21,297 nucleotides of DNA from a virus. A program made the translations under genes and the position numbers. The stretch spans positions 1 through 21,297 of IMG/VR virus record IMGVR_UViG_3300037558_002105; one strand, given 5' to 3'. The stretch's first letter is position 1, and every line of letters starts with the position of its first letter. Under the pieces are notes generated by a model. It saw nothing but the letters and a program-made list of their open reading frames with translations. It was not told the DNA's origin and ran no database searches. Below, piece after piece: positions 15,201 to 20,649 of this stretch.

Positions 15201-17499
15201 TTCAATGGATGAATGGAAAGAAACAAGAGTAAGACCGGACGTCATTGTTAATTCTACTGGTTCTGCAGATGCTGTTCAATTTCTTGCTGAAGAATCAGGT
15301 GCGATTGGAACTAAATGGAGTGAATGGGAAACTGATTGGACTGGTGTTGATTCTCAAGTAGAAAATGTTAATATCGGTCGAAGTGATCAAGGTAATGGAG
15401 CAACTCGAGCAGCTAATCTTGCTGCAAAGCAAGCAATAACTGGTTCGAATAATTGGAGAGCTCTTCGTGGTAGTATCACAACTACAACCACAACTACTGA
15501 ACAAGCTCGCGAAGGTATAAGAACAACCATGAGCTTTAGAGAGCAACAAGAAAATCTTGGAGAAAGAGTTGTTGACGTATCATTCATACCATTTATTCGT
15601 TCGCGAAGGATTGAAATACACGGCCAAATGTTTAAGCCAAATACAAAGTTATATGTATTCTTTGATGGCGTTAATATTAGTGACTATTCTAGTAAACTTT
15701 CATCAGCTTCAAGCCAATTTAATGCTAAAAGCGCCGCGGCACAAATTCATTTAAATGAGAACGCAGCAGCAATTTTTACAGCACGCTCTATCACTCGAGT
15801 AGAATTAATTACTGATGCTTCAGGTAATATTGACATACAGTGCTTTATACCTAATAACTCTGATATTAGATTTAAAACAGGTGAAAGAAAAGTTACTATT
15901 ACTGATTCACCTAGGAATTCTATCACAGACGCCACTACATATGGCTCTGCAACATATAACGCTACTGGATTAATTGAAACAAAAGAAACAACCATTCTTT
16001 CTACAAGAATTCCTGAGTTCAATGAAGAAAGATTAACCGCAGAACGTACTCTTACTGATATAGACAGAAATGTTGATGTTGCATATGTACAACCTCCGCC
16101 TCCACCCGTTACATGGGAAGATCCTCTTGCGCAATCATTTATTATTGGAGAAATTGCCACTGGCACATCTGTTACTAAATTAGATTTATTTTTCCAAAAG
16201 AAACATGCAAGTATTCCTGTTACAGCACATTTAGTGACTGTAGAAAACGGCGTTCCAACACAGAACATCGTTCCATTCAGTAAGGTAGTCTTAAATCCAA
16301 CAACAGGCGTTACAAACCCTGATGGGAGTGCGTGGAATTTTAGCACCGATGGCGATGAAGAGTCTGCAAACTATCTTGCTAATGTTGGTAAAAGAGGGCA
16401 TATCGCAGCAACTGTTGCTGGTGATGGAATAAACGGAGCAGATGCTACATACCCTACGACACTTACATTTGATGCTCCAGTTTACTTACAGCCTGGTGTT
16501 GAATACGCTATTGTTGTTATATCAAACTCTGCTGATTATCGTCTGTGGTTGTCAGAAACTGGTGGAGACGATGTAAATGGTCAGGGCAGAATAGATAAGA
16601 ATCCTTATGCTGGTGTATCTTTTAAATCTCAGAATGGATCAACTTGGACACCAGATCAAAATCGCGATTTTAAGTTTACACTTTATAGAGCTCAATATGA
16701 TACATCTGCTTCAAGAACTGTTACTTTTACTGGATTAGGAACTCAATCATCGTTTGTTATCTCCAACTTCGTGGTTTTCTCATCTAATGTAGTTCTCCCT
16801 AAAACAGGAATTAGTACGTCAATTCAGTTTGCTGGAGCCAGCGGCGCGGGTTATTCTATTGATCTTAATAATACAGAATACTTAACAGAACCAGTAACTA
16901 TAGCAAATGCATCGGACATTATTCTTACTGCAGAGTTATCTACAACATCTGAATATATATCACCGTTGTTAGATCTTTCACGCTTATCGTTATTGGGCAT
17001 AAGTAATATTATTAATAATCCAACTACAAGCGCAATTGCTAGTTCGTCTGATTCACGCGTGGAAGCTAATGATGCACGTATTGCAGATGGCTTCTCTTAC
17101 CTTAACGATTCAAGCACTGCAGACGTTCAATATATTACACGTACTGTTGCGCTTAACGATCCTGCCGATAGATTAAATATTTATCTTTTAGGCAACAGGC
17201 CAAGTGTTAATTCTAATATTCGAGTTCTCGTTAAGTTAAAAATAGACGATTCTGAATATAGTGATGTTCCATGGGAAGAAATTAAACCTACTAAAAGTAT
17301 TCCTGTTAATTCTGATGGAAGATACTCCGAGGTTGAATATGATTTTGATCCAGAAGCTTTAGCACTTTTCGATTCTAACGAACCACGGGGTAGTCTCGAA
17401 TTTACAGCTTTTGCAGTGAAGATTGTATTAACTTCATCAGACATCGTAAATGTACCAACAGTACAAGACTTCAGAGCAATTGCAACATTTGAGAGTTAA
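12226..17499 (+). CDS. Very large DUF4815-like virion structural protein
   Basis: At 1757 residues this is the largest protein here. The N-terminus (DDFN, NYLRILFKPGVSVQVRELNQMQSMLQSQIDKFG, then KEGPILEG) is the typical opening of DUF4815-type structural proteins of T4-like marine phages. Later conserved blocks are a Thr7 run near 1085, FIPFIRSRRIEIHGQMFKPNT with YVFFDGVN (about 1120-1150), and a Pro5 hinge followed by WEDPLAQSFII (about 1288-1305). The last 450 residues are beta-rich, with sugar-binding-like patterns but no assignable domain. The gene occupies the place where T4 has genes 9-12, so it may form the outer baseplate or a fibre-anchoring part (inference). It overlaps gene 8 by one base and the next gene starts one base after its stop, so it is translationally coupled. 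Confidence 0.7.
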   Translation: MAIKTYAIPPYRDDFNSNSVQFTGAEGKNYLRILFKPGVSVQVRELNQMQSMLQSQIDKFGRSIYKEGPILEGRGNLDTNVKYIDIELSGDANTIDNINTYTNQISNIKNSAGLKASLLHYEAQAADNTYRFFIRYDSSIQVNGENTQEFVVADAAASVAADVIQLDNPIVDPNDNSENPTQFLNTNSSFATVISTGYGAIGKTDAGVYFINGEFVYNDAEEIYIAKPNEDYTLNGKLAFVVTDTIVTYVDDPVLLDNATGYPNETAPGADRYKIDFQLAFLSDLDDALVANNTAVSFIDNAQSYITLFKTDLDVVVKPARTEYTQLDRKFATRTSEESGDYCLKPFKLDVREYLNDAAGNRGRFTAADITDLDTIEKIDLDGESNVVYGERHYSAGIEPSVAYVQGYRVHLKNKKEIKVEKARDTLNVASATNPAFTTLTLGNYVLGNISDASGTNALPDFSDQSVTYTIAGGGATGTCKVRSLEKVSDDNYRLYIYDVNITAGFLGQATSISTSTTFKFEPLRNSSNNLLSFELLESNNNNLLFPLPHNTVESVTTAHINYKRTFQKSSTTSPQISAGTNEIFESDSFSDYIGINASGADQNCTGISGQSTNTVTLTFDGAVTSIVATVQKSDATHGTKVRKTHTETNTPSSAFTSGSYIDLAKFDIFDIVSITNTTDSEVITSQFTLDNGQRDNFYQDGKITYTGSTDLNGKALSIVYRYFDWTTQNEFFSVDSYGGDEASGVNVEYNEIPTYENLFLADALDFRPYVGTNNSRSSVDPNTVIELNSLNVYLPRYDKVVVSNIGDFDVVKGTPSLNPIVPATPGDSMALHELFVPAYTFDTSDIDIKFIDNRRYTMRDIGTIEKRVKNLEYYTSLSLLEQEATEKKIFTNGGDERFKNGILVDSFIGHNIGNPFDSDYKCAIEPARGILRPSYSTTNVLLGVQSEYRSQETVSLPYTDVPLITQPYASISESVNPFDLAAWLGVVKLDPSMDEWKETRVRPDVIVNSTGSADAVQFLAEESGAIGTKWSEWETDWTGVDSQVENVNIGRSDQGNGATRAANLAAKQAITGSNNWRALRGSITTTTTTTEQAREGIRTTMSFREQQENLGERVVDVSFIPFIRSRRIEIHGQMFKPNTKLYVFFDGVNISDYSSKLSSASSQFNAKSAAAQIHLNENAAAIFTARSITRVELITDASGNIDIQCFIPNNSDIRFKTGERKVTITDSPRNSITDATTYGSATYNATGLIETKETTILSTRIPEFNEERLTAERTLTDIDRNVDVAYVQPPPPPVTWEDPLAQSFIIGEIATGTSVTKLDLFFQKKHASIPVTAHLVTVENGVPTQNIVPFSKVVLNPTTGVTNPDGSAWNFSTDGDEESANYLANVGKRGHIAATVAGDGINGADATYPTTLTFDAPVYLQPGVEYAIVVISNSADYRLWLSETGGDDVNGQGRIDKNPYAGVSFKSQNGSTWTPDQNRDFKFTLYRAQYDTSASRTVTFTGLGTQSSFVISNFVVFSSNVVLPKTGISTSIQFAGASGAGYSIDLNNTEYLTEPVTIANASDIILTAELSTTSEYISPLLDLSRLSLLGISNIINNPTTSAIASSSDSRVEANDARIADGFSYLNDSSTADVQYITRTVALNDPADRLNIYLLGNRPSVNSNIRVLVKLKIDDSEYSDVPWEEIKPTKSIPVNSDGRYSEVEYDFDPEALALFDSNEPRGSLEFTAFAVKIVLTSSDIVNVPTVQDFRAIATFES

Positions 17500-17500
17500 T

Positions 17501-17713
17501 ATGGCACAAAGAAAAATAGTAAAGAATAACACAAATCTTGAAAAGGACATGTTCACCGGTGCTATCTTAAATCGTGATTCTAATGCTTATTCTCAAGCAG
17601 TAAAACGTAAACGACTTCGTAAACAAAAAGAAACTGAATTACAAGATTTAAAATCTCAGGTTTCTGAATTGGCATCTTTAGTTAAAACACTCACTAAGAA
17701 AATAGATAAATAA
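17501..17713 (+). CDS. Small basic coiled-coil protein, unknown function
   Basis: Start chosen at ATG 17501, one base after the previous stop, giving 70 residues; an upstream in-frame ATG at 17450 would overlap the large gene and is less likely. Residues 1-45 are basic ([20 protein letters not shown], then [10 protein letters not shown]) and residues about 45-70 form a heptad-like helix ([22 protein letters not shown]), suggesting an oligomerising coiled coil. It lies between the large DUF4815-like gene and the collagen-like gene. It could be a small virion connector or an assembly factor. Its stop codon overlaps a late-promoter-like box. Confidence 0.65.
   Translation: MAQRKIVKNNTNLEKDMFTGAILNRDSNAYSQAVKRKRLRKQKETELQDLKSQVSELASLVKTLTKKIDK
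17705..17712 (+). promoter_or_regulatory. Late-promoter-like box overlapping a stop codon
   Basis: GATAAATA, one mismatch from TATAAATA, ends 5 nt before the ATG at 17718. It overlaps the last codons and the TAA stop (17711-17713) of the small gene. The same 3' context (AACATTATG) follows the exact late promoter of gene 8. Confidence 0.45.
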
Positions 17714-17717
17714 CATT

Positions 17718-18107
17718 ATGGCAGAATTTATACCAGTTTTAAAAACAGATACATTTGATCAGTGGAGAATTAAAACTAATCGAATTGGCGCCGTTATCGA
17801 TGATGTAAATAAGGCTGAAGGTCCTCAAGGCCCAGCGGGTCCAGCAGGTGCTGATGGTTTTATAGGAGCTGATGGTGCACCTGGGCCGACAGGTTCTCAA
17901 GGCCCAGCCGGACAAGATGGTGCTACAGGTCCTCGTGGTGCTACAGGTCCTCGTGGTGCTACAGGTCCTCGTGGTGCTACAGGTTCAAGTGGATCCAATG
18001 GATCCAATGGCGCGTCGGGTCCTCGTGGTCCTCAAGGTGCTGCAGGTCCTCAAGGTGCTTTTTTTAACTATTCTTCGGCGACAAGAACTCTCAGTATAAC
18101 AACTTAA
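17718..18107 (+). CDS. Collagen-like short fibre protein (second cassette)
   Basis: The 129-residue product starts with a short helical head ([19 protein letters not shown], about 14-32) of the type found at the N-terminus of marine-phage fibres. Residues about 35-113 are an unbroken series of Gly-X-Y triplets that should form a collagen-like triple helix. Proline is mostly in the X position, with repeated GPR, GPQ and GPA triplets, which is the bacterial/phage style of collagen stabilised without hydroxyproline. The end, [17 protein letters not shown], is nearly the same as the end of the fibre at 8753-9946. No Shine-Dalgarno sequence precedes it. The downstream neighbour is an adhesin-like paralogue, so the collagen rod probably serves as its stalk. 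Confidence 0.8.
   Translation: MAEFIPVLKTDTFDQWRIKTNRIGAVIDDVNKAEGPQGPAGPAGADGFIGADGAPGPTGSQGPAGQDGATGPRGATGPRGATGPRGATGSSGSNGSNGASGPRGPQGAAGPQGAFFNYSSATRTLSITT
17919..17990 (+). repeat. 18-nt tandem repeat in the collagen-like region
   Basis: Three identical copies of GGTGCTACAGGTCCTCGT (17919-17936, 17937-17954, 17955-17972) are followed by a fourth that diverges in its last bases. They encode GATGPR x3 and GATGSS (residues 68-91). Copy number can change in frame. Confidence 0.9.
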
Positions 18108-18110
18108 TTG

Positions 18111-18118
18111 TAGGAGGA
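18111..18118 (+). promoter_or_regulatory. Strong Shine-Dalgarno sequence for adhesin paralogue B
   Basis: TAGGAGGA lies 9 nt before the ATG at 18128 and fixes that start. It is the best ribosome binding site in the window and contrasts with the genes that have a late-promoter box and no Shine-Dalgarno sequence. Confidence 0.75.
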
Positions 18119-18127
18119 TAATATATT

Positions 18128-19102
18128 ATGCCTACACAAAATGTATCATTTGATAACGCGACTACACGGAACGTTACATTTAATAACAACGAAGTCTGTT
18201 ATGTAAATTTTAACGGCACAGAAATTTGGAGAAAAAATCCTCAAGCTAGTGATTTACAAACTGGAAATTTTACGCCTCGGTCTTATTATAACTATCTCAA
18301 TGGCTATGGGCGAGAAGGATATATAGGTCGCACCTTCCCTGTTGGTATAGGAGATGGATCAGTCAATACATACATACAGACATCTGATCAGCCAGGTGTT
18401 CCCTACGCGACTGGGCAGTCTCGTGGACTCATTCAAATATTTAATAGAGGTAGAGGCTTTACTAGTGGCTCTCAGGTAACGGGCTTTTTAAATGCTGGCG
18501 CTGGCACACACACTTGGAACAGAAGTGTTTTGGGCCACACATTCGTATGGAAAAATTGTACACTTAATTCTGAAGGTGGAATACAAAATATTAATATAGG
18601 TGATGCATACAGCTCAGGAATAGGAAGCAGGACTTGGGGTAGAATGGGTGGAAATAGCAACACAAGTTTTTCGAATGGTAACTATGGCGATTATGAAGAT
18701 GATGATGATGAACCAAATCATGTTGGATCTATAATACTAGGAAATAGAGGAACTATACTAGTCCCGTATCACCGCTTTACATGGGGAACAAGTTCTGCCA
18801 ATGTGGTCAGCAACTCAAATGCAATCTGGCGATATTTCGGTGGATATGGAAACCGGCTTGAACAGCAAGGCAGGACCAAAACCAATTTACCAAGTAACGC
18901 ATGGTCGGATGAAACTGCATATGTTCCCGTCGTTAGTGCGTTTGGTAGTCAACATTCTTCTCGGTCAGATGTTACTAGCTTTGGCGGTATGCTTCTAAAG
19001 GATTTTGTAAATAAATCTGGTGAGTTCACAGGTTATGCGTGTGGAGAAAGTTTTGCGAAACTCAGATTTTTAGGTTCAGAAGGCGGAGGATCCGCTGATT
19101 AA
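18128..19102 (+). CDS. Putative fibre-tip adhesin, paralogue B
   Basis: This 324-residue protein is paralogous along its length to the product at 9966-10709. Matching parts are QNVSFDNATT, EVCYVNFNGTEIWRKNP (22-38), GFTSGSQVTGFLN (110-122), FVWKNCTLNSEGGI (139-152), the acidic run DYEDDDDE (188-195), LGNRGTIL (204-211), YVPVVSAFG, and the end CGESFAKLRFLGSEGGGSAD. Cysteines 24, 144 and 305 align with the three cysteines of paralogue A. About 77 extra residues lie mainly at 43-105 and 160-187 and in 220-260, rich in Gly, Asn, Ser and Tyr. It follows the collagen-like gene by 20 nt. A receptor-binding or fibre-capping role is inferred from pairing and from variable-loop design. Confidence 0.6.
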   Translation: MPTQNVSFDNATTRNVTFNNNEVCYVNFNGTEIWRKNPQASDLQTGNFTPRSYYNYLNGYGREGYIGRTFPVGIGDGSVNTYIQTSDQPGVPYATGQSRGLIQIFNRGRGFTSGSQVTGFLNAGAGTHTWNRSVLGHTFVWKNCTLNSEGGIQNINIGDAYSSGIGSRTWGRMGGNSNTSFSNGNYGDYEDDDDEPNHVGSIILGNRGTILVPYHRFTWGTSSANVVSNSNAIWRYFGGYGNRLEQQGRTKTNLPSNAWSDETAYVPVVSAFGSQHSSRSDVTSFGGMLLKDFVNKSGEFTGYACGESFAKLRFLGSEGGGSAD

Positions 19103-19103
19103 A

Positions 19104-19646
19104 ATGGATAATGAATTAATATCTCTTGCAGAAGACGTAAGAAAAAAGCTACGAGAAGCAAAAATTAAAGAAGATTCATTTTCACCTAATGTTAATTTAG
19201 AAGATAAGCTATCTATACAAAAATTAAATACAATAAAGAATGCTGGTGATTTGCCAAGAGCGCGATTTTTAGAAGGCAATGATAACCGAATATCATTTTT
19301 TAGATTTAAAGAAATCATAACACTAAAGGAATATATTAATAGTAAACTAAATGTAGAAGCTGTGAAAAGCGGCATATTTTGGTACCCTTCAAATGGTTAT
19401 TGTGGGTGGCACACAAATAGTGATACTAAATTACATAAACCAAATAGACTTTATTTAACATGGGCTCAAGAAGATAAGAAAAGTTTTTTTCGATATCAAG
19501 ATAATAGCACAGGAGAAATTAAAACAAATTACGATACTAAAGGCTGGCAAATAAGAAAATTTAAACTAAGTTCAGACGAAGAATCTTTATATTGGCACTG
19601 TGTAGGTTCTCAAACGAATAGAGTTTCAATAGGGTTTGCTTATTAA
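19104..19646 (+). CDS. 2OG-Fe(II) oxygenase-like protein, copy 1
   Basis: The 180-residue product resembles small 2-oxoglutarate/Fe(II)-dependent oxygenases found in marine T4-like phages. The core shows FWYPSNGYCGWHTN (92-105), RLYLTW, KSFFRYQD (126-133) and WHCVGSQTNRVSIGF (164-178). H103 and H165 would be iron-binding histidines and R173 the 2-oxoglutarate-binding arginine. The usual HxD acid is replaced by Asn (H103-T-N105); D107 is the nearest acid, so catalysis is uncertain. Residues 1-70 are helical. It is a tandem paralogue of the next gene. A GGCGGAGGA sequence at 19082-19090, inside the end of the previous gene, may serve as its ribosome binding site. The substrate is unknown. Confidence 0.65.
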   Translation: MDNELISLAEDVRKKLREAKIKEDSFSPNVNLEDKLSIQKLNTIKNAGDLPRARFLEGNDNRISFFRFKEIITLKEYINSKLNVEAVKSGIFWYPSNGYCGWHTNSDTKLHKPNRLYLTWAQEDKKSFFRYQDNSTGEIKTNYDTKGWQIRKFKLSSDEESLYWHCVGSQTNRVSIGFAY

Positions 19647-19665
19647 ACGCTGTAGCAATTTTATA

Positions 19666-20262
19666 ATGATTGATACATCCAAACTTAACCTTACCATAAT
19701 CAATCCATTAGTAGATAAACTTATTGAAGGATTGTTTAGTGGAGAGAACGTGGTAGAACGCGTGTGTTATAATCCATTTGATAATACTTTAGAGGAAAAA
19801 CTGAGTTTAGCTAATTTAAATAAAATCATGTTAGAGCATAGCGATGTAAAAGCAGCTAGACAAATCTCAAACAACGATAACCGGTTTGTTTTAAAAACTA
19901 CAGATACAATTAATGAACTTACACGAGAAATTGTGTTAGCATGTGGTGGTATATGGAAATCAAGTGGCATGTTTTGGTATCCACCAAAGTCTTACTGCGG
20001 ATGGCACACAAACAACAACAGAGAAGGTACACGAGTTTATCTTGCTTGGGCTGAAGAAAGCGATAAAAGCTTCTTTCGTTATTATGATCAAGATAAGGGC
20101 CAAACTGTGACCGCTTGGGATAAACAAGGACTTAACATACACCAATTTACAGTTAATAAAGAAAAGCCTTGCTGGCATTGCGTAGGAAGTTACACTCATC
20201 GAATAAGCTTTGGTTTTATGTCGCAGGACGAACATGGAGACTACGTTAGGAGTATCGTATGA
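19666..20262 (+). CDS. 2OG-Fe(II) oxygenase-like protein, copy 2
   Basis: Start chosen at ATG 19666 (198 residues); an in-frame TTG at 19636 would overlap the previous gene by 11 nt and cannot be excluded. The core matches copy 1: MFWYPPKSYCGWHTN (102-116), RVYLAW, KSFFRYYD (134-141) and WHCVGSYTHRISFGF (170-184). H114, H171 and R179 are the candidate iron and co-substrate residues, and again Asn (N116) replaces the HxD acid, followed by more Asn rather than Asp. The N-terminal parts also match (LEEKLSLANLN here, LEDKLSIQKLN in copy 1). This points to an old tandem duplication with both copies retained. It overlaps the next gene by ATGA. Confidence 0.65.
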   Translation: MIDTSKLNLTIINPLVDKLIEGLFSGENVVERVCYNPFDNTLEEKLSLANLNKIMLEHSDVKAARQISNNDNRFVLKTTDTINELTREIVLACGGIWKSSGMFWYPPKSYCGWHTNNNREGTRVYLAWAEESDKSFFRYYDQDKGQTVTAWDKQGLNIHQFTVNKEKPCWHCVGSYTHRISFGFMSQDEHGDYVRSIV

Positions 20263-20621
20263 ATAATTTCGCAGATGGCACTCATAATTGTACTCGTGAC
20301 TGGGCTATAGGTGGTATAGAAAAAAACATTTGTGTGAAAAATCTTTTTTGCGAGGGCAAAATGGAGATTGTAAAGTTTTCAGACATAGCAATAAAGTATT
20401 TTGATGCAATTAAAGAAAGAACAAGATATGAGGAGGCAGACGTAAGATTCCCTGGTATTTTAGCAGAAGGCGTTGAAAACCCATATAACAAGCGCTATAG
20501 GCTATGTGATGGACGCCATCGTATAAAAAAACTAATGAATCAGGGGCACAGCGAAGGCGTATTTTATATAATTTCAAATAAATGCTTTATGGAAGTTTTT
20601 AACAAAACTGATTCAAAATAA
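20259..20621 (+). CDS. Small DGRHR-motif protein (ParB/sulfiredoxin-like fold candidate)
   Basis: The 120-residue product overlaps the previous stop by 4 nt (ATGA), so it is translationally coupled to the second oxygenase-like gene. Residues about 74-96 (NPYNKRYRLCDGRHRIKKLMNQG) match the signature of the ParB/sulfiredoxin-like superfamily, in which the DG-x-HR loop binds a nucleotide phosphate. The preceding stretch (VKFSDIAIKYF, about 38-48) could be the usual first strand and helix. The length suits a single such domain without the DNA-binding helices of true ParB. Members serve as CTPases, sulfiredoxins or phosphotransferases, and which applies cannot be told. Four cysteines (11, 25, 31, 83) and a fifth at 109 are notable in a small protein. 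Confidence 0.5.
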   Translation: MNNFADGTHNCTRDWAIGGIEKNICVKNLFCEGKMEIVKFSDIAIKYFDAIKERTRYEEADVRFPGILAEGVENPYNKRYRLCDGRHRIKKLMNQGHSEGVFYIISNKCFMEVFNKTDSK

Positions 20622-20635
20622 CACTGATAAAATCG

Positions 20636-20643
20636 TATAAATA
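20636..20643 (+). promoter_or_regulatory. T4-type late promoter for the 3'-terminal fibre gene
   Basis: Exact TATAAATA in the 28-bp gap, ending 6 nt before the ATG at 20650. There is no Shine-Dalgarno sequence. The preceding bases ATCG also precede the copy at 8740. Confidence 0.75.
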
Positions 20644-20649
20644 ACTAAT

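Noticed and set aside
15747-16346. 199-codon open frame on the minus strand inside the large DUF4815-like gene
   Set aside because: It lies entirely antisense to a long, well-supported gene, has no protein features, and no other minus-strand gene exists. It is a shadow of codon bias.
18128-19102. Possible diversity-generating retroelement target (variable adhesin with conserved ends)
   Set aside because: No reverse transcriptase, no template repeat and no adenine-biased variable repeat is visible in the window. The two paralogues differ by insertions rather than by adenine-site changes. Such an element elsewhere in the genome cannot be excluded.
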